From CAYVQE01 sp964633205 (GTDB lineage: Bacteria > Myxococcota > B64-G9), in NCBI GenBank assembly GCA_964633205.1, contig CAZWFN010000146.1:1-15793 (forward strand): a stretch of 15,793 bases of DNA. The letters are read 5' to 3'. The first letter of the stretch is position 1. The number at the start of each line of letters is the position of its first letter. Positions 9,934 through 15,793 of this stretch are shown one piece after another. Below the pieces are notes generated by a model. The model did no database searches, had not been told where the DNA came from, and saw only the letters and a list, made by a program, of their open reading frames with translations. A program made the translations under genes and the position numbers.

Positions 9934-9985
9934 GGCGCCACCCCTTCGTCTCACCGGTGTCTTACCGGCACCCGTTTCGCGGGGC

Positions 9986-11431
9986 TCAGATCCGGATCGC
10001 CTTCCACTTGCCCTCGAAGAACTTCCAGGCCATCACCGACGACAGCAGGATGGCATAGATCACCGCCGCCATCCAGCAGCCCAGCATGCCCAGCTCGAGC
10101 ACCACGCCCAGCAGGTAGGACAGCGGCACCAGGCAGGCGGTGTGCAGCACCAGCTCGGCCAGCATGACGAACTTGGTGTTGCCGGCGCCGAACAGGGCCT
10201 GGACCAGCACCATGCCGGCGCTGATCAGCGAGGTGGACGCACCCACCAGCCGCATCGAGGGCAGCGCGGAGGCGATCACCTGCGGCTTGTCGGTGAAGAT
10301 GCGCATGAACATGGCCGGCTCGACGATCATGACCACGCCCAGCGCGCCCATCACCAGCATGCCGATCTTGACCGATTCCCAGCCGAAGCGTTCGGCCAGC
10401 GCCGGCTTCTTGGCCCCCAGGCTCTGGCTGACCAGGGTGGCGGTGGCGGTGCCGAAGGCCATCGAGGTGACGAAGACCAGCATCAGAAAGGAGATCATCA
10501 CCCAGGAGGCGCTGGTGGCCAGGTCGGGTCGGGTGGCCTCGAGCCCGTCCAGCAGGGGCCCGGCCAGGGGCACGAAGTCGGCCGCGCCCAGCCAGGCCGG
10601 CCCCTGGGGCATGTTGCCGATGACCCACAGGAAGAACAAAAAGCCGCTCATGACGAAGGTGGTGGCCAGCCCCGAGGGCACGCTGAGCCGCACGATCTCC
10701 CAGGCCACGCGGCGGTTGAGGTTGCTCAGCCGGTAGGACCGGTAGCGGCGCAGATACTTGGGCAGCAGGCTCCAGGTGACCATGACCGCCATGCCGACCA
10801 CGGTCGAGATGACCGAGGCGATGGCCGCGCCGTCGACCTCCAGCCGCGGAAAGCCCCACAGGCCGAAGATCAACAGCAGGTTCAGCCCGGCGTTGAGCAG
10901 GTTCATCAGGATCGAGGCCACCATGTGGACGTGGGTCTTGCCGATGCCGTCGAAGAACGACTTGTAGGACATGGTGGTGACCATGGTGAACACGCCCAGC
11001 ATGCGGATCGAGCAGTACGAGGAGCCCAGGCGCACCACGTTGGCGTTGGGCGACATCATGTCGAAGAAGTAGGGCGACAGGAAGTAGCCGCCGGCGGCCA
11101 CCACCGCGCTGGAGATCAGCGCCAGGGTCAGCGAGTTGGTCAGCGCCCGGCCGGCCAGCAGGGGCTGATTCTCGCCGGTGCGCCGGGCGGTGATGGCCTG
11201 GGTGCCGATGGAGATGGCCGACAGGAAGCCGCCCACCGCCCAGAACAGCGGCAGGCTCAGGCCGATGCCGGCCTGGCCGTCGATGCCGGTGGCCCCGGGC
11301 AGCCGGCCGACCATGGCCGTGTCGAGCTGGTTGATGATGGTCTGGAACAGCATGGCCACGATGACCGGCGTGGCCAGTGCGCCGATTCGCTTCGACAGCG
11401 CCATGTCGAGCCCGATCCGCATCGGGCGCAT
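9986..11431 (-). CDS. MATE-family multidrug/cation antiporter
   Basis: A 481-residue polytopic inner-membrane protein with the two-bundle MATE layout (about 12 helices). The N-terminal half has the hallmark FQTIINQLDTAMVGRLPG (29-46), with D37 in helix 1 where NorM-type proteins bind the coupling ion. The second half has GTATATLVSQSLGAKKP (327-343). These transporters export drugs or other organic molecules using a Na+ or H+ gradient; the substrate cannot be told here. Between the seventh and eighth helices there is an unusual Pro-rich insert (about 272-308) where most relatives have a short loop. The start is uncertain: Met1, Met4 and Met10 are all possible and none has a strong ribosome binding site. 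I keep Met1 (GGATAGGT just before it). The promoter region (11432-11530) showed no convincing sigma70 pair on this strand. Confidence 0.93.
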   Translation of the reverse strand: MRPMRIGLDMALSKRIGALATPVIVAMLFQTIINQLDTAMVGRLPGATGIDGQAGIGLSLPLFWAVGGFLSAISIGTQAITARRTGENQPLLAGRALTNSLTLALISSAVVAAGGYFLSPYFFDMMSPNANVVRLGSSYCSIRMLGVFTMVTTMSYKSFFDGIGKTHVHMVASILMNLLNAGLNLLLIFGLWGFPRLEVDGAAIASVISTVVGMAVMVTWSLLPKYLRRYRSYRLSNLNRRVAWEIVRLSVPSGLATTFVMSGFLFFLWVIGNMPQGPAWLGAADFVPLAGPLLDGLEATRPDLATSASWVMISFLMLVFVTSMAFGTATATLVSQSLGAKKPALAERFGWESVKIGMLVMGALGVVMIVEPAMFMRIFTDKPQVIASALPSMRLVGASTSLISAGMVLVQALFGAGNTKFVMLAELVLHTACLVPLSYLLGVVLELGMLGCWMAAVIYAILLSSVMAWKFFEGKWKAIRI

Positions 11432-11528
11432 ACCTATCCGCTCGACCCTGACTTGGCAATAGATTTCTGGCGCCGGGTGGCTGCCGGCCGGCGGCTCGGG
11501 GCCGGAATGGGGAACGGCGGTTTTTTGT

Positions 11529-11556
11529 TTGACAATCGGCGGCCGAGTGGTCTAAT
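11529..11556 (+). promoter_or_regulatory. Sigma70-like promoter of the pal-like gene
   Basis: Perfect TTGACA (11529-11534), 16-nt spacer, then TCTAAT (11551-11556, 5 of 6 to TATAAT), just after a T6 tract (11521-11526). The start site would be near 11563, giving a leader of about 88 nt. This is the best promoter in the window and it heads the rightward envelope cluster. Confidence 0.7.
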
Positions 11557-11598
11557 GGCGGACTAGATCGCGAGGGTCGAAAGTCTCATGGGACCGTG

Positions 11599-11616
11599 GC
11601 CGGGGGAAGCCCCGGC
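11599..11616 (+). promoter_or_regulatory. Leader hairpin upstream of the pal-like gene
   Basis: GCCGGGG (11599-11605) pairs with CCCCGGC (11610-11616) around a 4-nt loop: 7 perfect GC pairs inside the predicted leader. A second small inverted repeat, AGGC-AAT-GCCT (about 11624-11634), sits directly before the GGAGGGAG ribosome binding site. No U-run follows, so this is not a terminator. It may affect stability or translation of the mRNA, but it could also be a chance product of high GC. Confidence 0.4.
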
Positions 11617-11650
11617 GCGCCGAAGGCAATGCCTGGAGGGAGAACACGTG

Positions 11651-12499
11651 ATGACGCACCGCAAGTTTTCGAAAGGTCTGGCATGGTCGGCGGCTGGTGT
11701 GTTCCTGCTTTCCCTGGTGGCCATCGGCTGCCGGCCGGATTTTCCCAAGTGCCGCGACGATGACGATTGCGCCGCCGAGGAGGACAACACCACCCTGATG
11801 CACTGCTGCATGGAGCGGTGCCAGGAGTGCTGCGACGACCAGCATTGCCCCGAGGATGAGCCGCGCTGCAAGAACAACGTCTGCGTCGAGTGCATCGAGG
11901 ACGAGGACTGTCCCGAGGAAAAGCCATACTGCGAGAACGACCAGTGCGTCTACGAGTGCGAGATCGACGCCGACTGCGCCCGGCGCGGCAAGGCCGGCAT
12001 GATCTGCCGCGACCACAAGTGCCAGTGGGAGTGCGAGACCGACGCCGACTGCGAGGATCCCAACAAGGAGTGCAAGGATCACCGCTGCGTCATCAAGTGC
12101 AAGTGCCAGACCGACGCCGATTGCCCCGAGGGCCAGATGTGCGAGAACTGCGAGTGCATCGACAAGCCGCAGTGCGATCTGGAGCCGATCTACTTCGACT
12201 TCGACCGCCACAACCTGACTTCCAGCGCGCGTGAGGTGCTGGATCGCAACGCCGACTGCCTGCAGCAGCGCCAGGACATGACGGTCACCATCGAAGGCCA
12301 CTGCGACGAGCGCGGCACCACCGGCTACAACATCTCGCTGGGCGAGCGCCGCGCCAGCTCGACCAAGCGCTACCTGGTCAACCTGGGCATCTCGCGCAAT
12401 CGGCTCGACACCATCTCCTACGGCGAGGAGCGGCCGGTCTGCGAGGCCAAGACCGAGGACTGTTACGCCCGCAACCGCCGCTGCGAGTTCTCGTACTGA
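11651..12499 (+). CDS. pal: Peptidoglycan-associated lipoprotein (Pal/OmpA) with Cys-rich spacer
   Basis: ATG 11651 is chosen over the upstream in-frame ATG at 11588: GGAGGGAG sits 8 nt before it and a lipoprotein signal follows at once (AWSAAGVFLLSLVAIGC, Cys 27). An in-frame GTG one codon earlier is also possible. The 282-residue product ends in a canonical OmpA/Pal domain (about 177-280): YFDFDRHNL, IEGHCDERGT, YNISLGERRA, ISYGEERP and NRRCEF, including the Asp and Arg that hold meso-diaminopimelate of peptidoglycan. Pal anchors the outer membrane to the wall and works with Tol proteins during cell constriction. The odd part is residues 28-176: instead of a short linker there are about 29 cysteines in repeats of the type CETDADC and CKDHRC. 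Five further Cys lie within the OmpA domain. The gene heads a cluster with a cpoB-like gene, but tolQRAB are not in the window. Confidence 0.9.
   Translation: MTHRKFSKGLAWSAAGVFLLSLVAIGCRPDFPKCRDDDDCAAEEDNTTLMHCCMERCQECCDDQHCPEDEPRCKNNVCVECIEDEDCPEEKPYCENDQCVYECEIDADCARRGKAGMICRDHKCQWECETDADCEDPNKECKDHRCVIKCKCQTDADCPEGQMCENCECIDKPQCDLEPIYFDFDRHNLTSSAREVLDRNADCLQQRQDMTVTIEGHCDERGTTGYNISLGERRASSTKRYLVNLGISRNRLDTISYGEERPVCEAKTEDCYARNRRCEFSY
11750..12175 (+). repeat. Cys-rich 'DxDC' modules inside the Pal-like protein (coding)
   Basis: Residues 34-175 hold about five or six imperfect units of 24-27 residues with the pattern C-x2-(D/E)-x-DC-x5-7-C-x4-C (examples: CIEDEDC with YCENDQC; CETDADC with ECKDHRC). 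Extra pairs HCC, ECC and CKC break the spacing. The same module type occurs in the left-edge lipoprotein, which suggests a shared extracytoplasmic disulfide-bonded fold. Confidence 0.75.
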
Positions 12500-12521
12500 C
12501 CCCCGCGAACATGGCAGCCTA

Positions 12522-12557
12522 GAAAGCGGAGCCCCCCGGGGCCCCGCTTTCTTTTTT
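12522..12557 (+). terminator. Intrinsic terminator between the pal-like and cpoB-like genes
   Basis: GAAAGCGG (12522-12529) pairs perfectly with CCGCTTTC (12544-12551) around a GC-rich interior that can pair further, and TTTTTT follows (12552-12557). It lies 23 nt after the pal-like stop. The last T is directly followed by the GGAGGG ribosome binding site of the next gene, so there is no room for a promoter between terminator and gene. Confidence 0.88.
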
Positions 12558-12570
12558 GGAGGGCAGAGAC

Positions 12571-13440
12571 GTGAAGCCATGGATTGGCGCGATGGCGCTC
12601 GGGTTGGCCGGGCTCGGCAGCGGCGGCTGCTGGGTGACCAAGGAGTCCGGCAGGCAGATGCAGGCCGATATGGTGGCGCTGCAGACCGAGCTGGCGGTGA
12701 TCAAAAAAGCCCACCACGCCGAGAAGGCCCAGCTGGCCGAGCGCCTGAGCGAGGCCGGCCAGCGGGTGGCCGAGCTGAAGCTGTTGATCGAGGAGTACCG
12801 CCGCATCAACGGCCGCAACGCGGCCGACTTCGGCGTCGAGATGGAGCAGGTCAAGCGCCACCTGACCGAGATGCGCGGCCAGGTGGAGGTCAACGCCCAT
12901 CGGCTGCGGGTGATCGAGCAGCGCTTGCAGATCATCCACGAGGACCTGTCCAGCCAGAGGACCGAAGCCGAGAAAGCCGAGCAGGAGCGGCTGGCGGCGG
13001 AGCAGGCCGCGGCGGCCGAGCCCGAGAAGAAGCTGCCCGACATCGAGCGCCCGCAGGACAAGAAGGAATTCTACAAGCTGGCCCACGGCTTGCTCGAGGC
13101 GGGCCAGAACCGGGCGGCCCGCATCCTGTTCGAGGAGTTTCTCGAAAAATGGCCCCGCGATGCCTACTCGGACAACGCCTGGTACTGGATCGCCGAGAGC
13201 CACTACGCCGAGAAGAACTACCGCGACGCCGCGTTGACCTTCCAGAAGGTGCGCAGGAAGTTCCCCGAGGGCGACAAGGCCCGCGACGCGCTGCTCAAGC
13301 TCGGCTACTGTTTTTTCGCCATGGAGATGTACGAGGAGTCGCTGCCGTTCTTGAAGGAGTTCGTGCAGTCCTATCCGAACAGCCCGCTGGTCCGCAAGGC
13401 CCGGCAGAAGATGCGCCAGGCCCGGCGCAAGCTGCGCTGA
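12571..13440 (+). CDS. CpoB/YbgF-like coiled-coil TPR lipoprotein
   Basis: The start is GTG 12571, with GGAGGG 7 nt upstream; the in-frame TTG at 12556 lies inside the terminator U-run and is rejected. The 289-residue product opens with a signal ending LGSGGC (Cys 20; a weak lipobox, Ser at -3). A long coiled coil follows (about 25-150), then an Ala/Glu linker and three TPR repeats (about 165-285; FYKLAHGLLEAGQN, AWYWIAESHYAEKNY, KLGYCFFAMEMYEESLPFL). This order and size match CpoB (YbgF), which links Tol-Pal function to peptidoglycan synthesis by PBP1b in the periplasm; E. coli CpoB is soluble, so membrane anchoring here would be a difference. The position after the pal-like gene supports the call. 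Expression probably depends on read-through of the terminator ahead of it. The TPM-domain gene follows after 30 nt, likely in one operon. Confidence 0.85.
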   Translation: MKPWIGAMALGLAGLGSGGCWVTKESGRQMQADMVALQTELAVIKKAHHAEKAQLAERLSEAGQRVAELKLLIEEYRRINGRNAADFGVEMEQVKRHLTEMRGQVEVNAHRLRVIEQRLQIIHEDLSSQRTEAEKAEQERLAAEQAAAAEPEKKLPDIERPQDKKEFYKLAHGLLEAGQNRAARILFEEFLEKWPRDAYSDNAWYWIAESHYAEKNYRDAALTFQKVRRKFPEGDKARDALLKLGYCFFAMEMYEESLPFLKEFVQSYPNSPLVRKARQKMRQARRKLR

Positions 13441-13470
13441 CGGCCGCCGCGCGGAGGAGTTGGAGGCGAC

Positions 13471-14052
13471 ATGGTCTCTATCGGACACCCGTGCCGCCGC
13501 TGGTCGCTGGCCGGTCTGGTCGTACTCGGCACGCTGTGCGCATTCGGTCCGGCCCGGGGCGAAGACCTGCCCAAGATGGAGCGACGCTGCATCAACGATC
13601 ACGCCGGATTGCTCGGCAAGAAAGCCCGGGCGGCCATCCGCGGTCTGTGCGACAAGGCGCGCGATGACGGGGTCGAGATGATGGTGGTCACGGTGGGCTC
13701 GCTGGGGGACTTCGAGCCGCGGCCGCTGAGCCTGGACACCTTCGTCCAGGACGTGTTCGACATGTGGGAGATCGACTACGACGCGGCCAACCAGGCCATC
13801 CTGTTGTTCGTCGCCCGCAAGGAGCGCCAGCTGCGCATCCGCATGGGCGAGGGTTTCGCGAAAAAGGCCCGCAAGCGGGCCCATCGCATTCTGCGCCGCA
13901 CCGTGGGTCCGGGCCTGGGCCGCGGGGCCTCCAAGGCCATCCGGCGCGGCTTCGGCCAGCTCTACCGCAAGGTGGCCAAGCCCCATATCCGCGCCCGCGA
14001 GCGCGAACGCGAGGCCGCCGCGCGCAAGCGCGGGGTGGTGAATTTCGATTGA
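13471..14052 (+). CDS. Secreted TPM-domain protein with basic C-terminal tail
   Basis: ATG 13471 is preceded by GGAGG at 4 nt. The 193-residue product has a signal peptide (hydrophobic 13-25, probable cleavage after GPARG, residue 30). A TPM domain (about 38-130) then shows INDHAGLL at its start, MMVVTVGSL in the middle and ILLFVARKERQLRIRMGEGF at its end, all typical of the TPM_phosphatase (YgcG/Psb32) family. Biochemical roles in the family are varied and uncertain (phosphatase claims, photosystem repair, membrane-stress proteins). Most bacterial relatives continue into a transmembrane helix and a Gly-rich tail. Here the end is instead a strongly basic segment (131-188, many Arg/Lys) without a membrane helix, so the protein is probably periplasmic and could touch membranes, lipopolysaccharide or nucleic acid. 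It lies 30 nt after the cpoB-like gene, which suggests an envelope role. Confidence 0.8.
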   Translation: MVSIGHPCRRWSLAGLVVLGTLCAFGPARGEDLPKMERRCINDHAGLLGKKARAAIRGLCDKARDDGVEMMVVTVGSLGDFEPRPLSLDTFVQDVFDMWEIDYDAANQAILLFVARKERQLRIRMGEGFAKKARKRAHRILRRTVGPGLGRGASKAIRRGFGQLYRKVAKPHIRAREREREAAARKRGVVNFD

Positions 14053-14054
14053 AC

Positions 14055-14081
14055 CGCAGACCGCCGGCGCCGGCGGCTGCG
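14055..14081 (+). terminator. Hairpin after the TPM gene, possible terminator without U-run
   Basis: CGCAG-A-CCGCCG (14055-14066) pairs with CGGCGG-CTGCG (14071-14081) around GCGC: 11 base pairs with one bulged A, 2 nt after the stop codon. The tail is TCTATTGGGG, not a U-run, so efficient intrinsic termination is doubtful. It could be a 3' stability hairpin or a weak terminator. Confidence 0.4.
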
Positions 14082-14109
14082 TCTATTGGGGAGTCGCAAG
14101 GGGGGGTTG

Positions 14110-14138
14110 TTGACAGCCTCGGGCCGGCGGGTTTAGAC
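14110..14138 (+). promoter_or_regulatory. Possible promoter of the REC-DUF4388 gene
   Basis: A perfect TTGACA (14110-14115) lies 72 nt before the GTG start, in an otherwise empty 135-nt spacer. The -10 box is unclear: TTTAGA (16-nt spacer) and TAGACC (18-nt spacer) each match only 3 of 6. An A7 run (14148-14154) follows. The gene probably has its own promoter, but its -10 cannot be fixed from sequence. Confidence 0.4.
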
Positions 14139-14187
14139 CAATAAGGGAAAAAAACGCGCCGACACCCTGGATTGCGAGGCGAGGGCC

Positions 14188-15793
14188 GTGCCGCGAAGAA
14201 GCCTATTGCTGGTGGATGGCGATCCCAAGTCATTGCGGGTGATGGAGGTCAGCCTGCGCAAGGCCGGCTTCTCGGTCACCACGGCCGTCAACGGCGAGGA
14301 CGCCCTGGAAAAGGCCAAGATCTCGCCCCCCGAGCTGATCATCTCGGACACCAAGATGCCGGTCATGGACGGCTTCGCCTTCTGCAAGCGGGTCAAGGCC
14401 GAGCCCGGACTGGCCGACATCCCGTTCATCTTCCTGACCAATCAGAAGGCCATCGAGGACAAGGTCCGCGGGCTGGAGTTGGGCGTCGACGACTACCTGA
14501 CCAAGCCGATCTACATCAAGGAGATCATCACCCGGGTCAAGATCCTGCTGCAGAAGAAGGAGCGCGAGTTGTTGGAGCGGCGCGACCAGAAGGTGCGCTT
14601 TTCGGGCGAGCTGAGCGACATGGGGGTGGTCGACCTGATCCAGACCATCGAGATCGGGCGCAAGACCGGCATCGCCCATTTCGTCGCTCCCACCGCCCCC
14701 AACAAGCCGGCCACGGTCTACTTCCGCAACGGCAAGGTGATCGACGCCGAGCTGCGCAAGCTGCGCGGCGAGAAGGCCGTCTACCGGCTGCTGCAGTGGA
14801 ACACCGGCACCTTCGAGATCGACTTCAAGCCCAGCCTCAAGCACCCGGACCGCATCTCGCTGTCGAGCCAGGGCCTGTTGATGGAGGGCATGCGGCGGGT
14901 CGACGAGTGGGGTCGGATGCTCGAGCAGCTGCCCCCGCTCGAGGCGGTCTTCGAGGTCGACTACCGCGAGCTGACCGACCGGCTGACCGAGATCCCGGAC
15001 GAGGTCAACGGGGTGCTGCGCCTGTTCGATGGCAAGCGCAGCCTGATCGAGGTGGTCGACGACAGCGATTTCGACGATCTCGAGGCGCTGAGCATCATCT
15101 CCAAGCTCTACTTCGAGGGCCTGATCTACGAGCCGGCCGAGGGCCAGCGCCGGGCCGAGGCCGAGCCGGTCGCACCCGGGGCCTCGCGCATCGACGAGTG
15201 GATCTCCAAGCCCCCTCCGGTCGAGGGGGAGCCGGCGGCCGCGGCCGGGCCGGGCGCCGCGGCCGAGCCGGGTGCCGCTGCCGAGCCGTTTGCCGCTGCC
15301 GAGCCGGGGGCCGCGGCCGAGCCGGGCGCCGCGGCCGAGCCCGCGCCGGAGCCCCGGACCGCAACCGAGTCGGGCGAGCAGGTGCGGGTGATCGAGGAGC
15401 CCCACGAGCTCTCGGCCGCGGTGGCGCCGGCCGCCGGTCTGGCGGGCGAGACACGCGTCAAGGTCGAGCAGCTGCCGGACAAGCCCTTCACCCGGCCGGA
15501 GATGCCGGCCTTCGCGGCCCCGGCCGCAGCCGAGCCGGCCAACGGCGTCTTCGACCAGGCCCCGGCCACCGACATCGGAGCCGCCGGGGAAGCTGGCACG
15601 GCCGAGCCGGCGCCGGACGCCGAGCCAGGGCTGGACGCCGAGCCGGCGCCGGATGCCGAGCCGGCGCCGGATGCCGAGCCGGCGGCGGATGCCGAGCCGG
15701 CGCCGGACACCGAGCTGGCCGCCGAGCCCGAGCCGGACGCCGAGCCTGCGCCGGATGCCGAGCCGGGCGCCGAGCCGGACGCCGAGCCGGATG
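14188..15793 (+). CDS. REC-DUF4388 (PATAN) response regulator with repeat tail (runs off right edge)
   Basis: The start is GTG 14188 (MPRRSLLLVDGDP), with GAGG upstream; 535 codons are visible and no stop. The receiver domain (about 5-122) has phosphoacceptor D54, T84 and K106. Its acidic pocket reads D10-G-D12 rather than the usual adjacent pair. A DUF4388/PATAN domain follows (about 136-213; FSGELSDMGVVDLIQTIEIG to TGTFEIDF), a putative interaction module common in deltaproteobacteria and cyanobacteria. A further helical, winged-helix-like segment runs to about 322 (GVLRLFDGKRSLIEVV, LYFEGLIYE). After that the protein is low complexity, rich in Ala, Pro, Glu and Asp. There is no DNA-binding domain in the visible part, so it likely works through protein contacts, perhaps in polarity, motility or secretion. 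The rest, beyond the edge, could hold another domain. Confidence 0.88.
   Translation, partial: MPRRSLLLVDGDPKSLRVMEVSLRKAGFSVTTAVNGEDALEKAKISPPELIISDTKMPVMDGFAFCKRVKAEPGLADIPFIFLTNQKAIEDKVRGLELGVDDYLTKPIYIKEIITRVKILLQKKERELLERRDQKVRFSGELSDMGVVDLIQTIEIGRKTGIAHFVAPTAPNKPATVYFRNGKVIDAELRKLRGEKAVYRLLQWNTGTFEIDFKPSLKHPDRISLSSQGLLMEGMRRVDEWGRMLEQLPPLEAVFEVDYRELTDRLTEIPDEVNGVLRLFDGKRSLIEVVDDSDFDDLEALSIISKLYFEGLIYEPAEGQRRAEAEPVAPGASRIDEWISKPPPVEGEPAAAAGPGAAAEPGAAAEPFAAAEPGAAAEPGAAAEPAPEPRTATESGEQVRVIEEPHELSAAVAPAAGLAGETRVKVEQLPDKPFTRPEMPAFAAPAAAEPANGVFDQAPATDIGAAGEAGTAEPAPDAEPGLDAEPAPDAEPAPDAEPAADAEPAPDTELAAEPEPDAEPAPDAEPGAEPDAEPD
15229..15351 (+). repeat. 18-bp tandem repeat encoding AAAEPG units
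   Basis: About six imperfect copies of an 18-bp unit (GCCGCGGCCGAGCCGGGC and variants) encode Ala-Ala-Ala-Glu-Pro-Gly. One copy has Phe in place of Gly. The reading frame is maintained. It begins the flexible tail of the REC-DUF4388 protein. Confidence 0.8.
15600..15793 (+). repeat. Second 18-bp repeat block encoding PDAEPA units, reaching the edge
   Basis: GAGCCGGCGCCGGATGCC-type units encode Glu-Pro-Ala-Pro-Asp-Ala. Three near-identical copies lie at about 15640-15710, and degenerate 12- and 18-bp variants run to the right edge. The unit length equals that of the block at 15229-15351, but the residues differ. Copy number is likely to vary between strains and may be collapsed by short-read assembly. 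Confidence 0.8.

Noticed and set aside
9934..9985. Terminator or sigma54 promoter between the MATE and NtrC-type genes
   Set aside because: Only a 5-bp inverted repeat (CCGGT/ACCGG at 9954-9968) without a U-run, and no GG-N10-GC pair that fits the sigma54 consensus convincingly.
11588..11650. Upstream ATG (11588) as start of the pal-like gene
   Set aside because: It would put 21 charged and Pro-rich residues before the lipoprotein signal and has no ribosome binding site, while the ATG at 11651 has both.

Overview
High-GC chromosomal scaffold (one 100-N gap at 6975-7074), almost certainly from Myxococcota or a close deltaproteobacterial relative. The evidence is a MYXO-CTERM-type sorting tail on one protein, MopE-type Asp/Cys-rich metal-binding repeats, several Cys-rich lipoproteins built from short 'DxDC' modules, and a response regulator carrying a DUF4388/PATAN domain. 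Genes are dense, on both strands, and mostly belong to the cell envelope, with one replication gene.

Layout. At the left edge is the start of a leftward Cys-rich lipoprotein (1-346, partial). It diverges from dnaE (598-4065, +), the replicative DNA polymerase III alpha subunit, which has its own sigma70-like promoter. A two-way terminator (4080-4111) separates dnaE from a convergent, very acidic surface protein (4139-6974, -). The visible part of that protein contains the end of a lamin-tail-like domain, an Ig-like region, an OB-fold-like domain, tandem Cys-rich repeats, MopE repeats and the MYXO-CTERM tail. Its 5' end is lost in the gap. Right of the gap is a neutral-ceramidase-family lipoprotein (7101-8549, +), convergent with a MATE transporter and NtrC-type regulator pair (11431 down to 8563, -).

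From 11529 a rightward envelope cluster begins. It holds a Pal-type OmpA lipoprotein with a long Cys-rich spacer (11651-12499), a CpoB/YbgF-like coiled-coil TPR protein (12571-13440) and a small secreted TPM-domain protein (13471-14052). A strong intrinsic terminator lies between the first two and touches the ribosome binding site of the second, so read-through probably sets their ratio. The window ends inside a REC-DUF4388 response regulator (14188 to edge) with an Ala/Pro/Glu/Asp repeat tail.

How they fit together. Pal and CpoB are known partners in outer-membrane constriction and peptidoglycan coordination, and the TPM protein is linked to them by position only. The MYXO-CTERM protein, the ceramidase-like lipoprotein and the edge lipoprotein suggest an elaborate outer surface. 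I did not find a clear new defence, RNA or mobile system. The most unusual items are the Cys-rich Pal, the terminator/ribosome-binding-site overlap, the OB-fold/MopE surface protein beside the ceramidase homologue, and the TPM protein with a basic tail.
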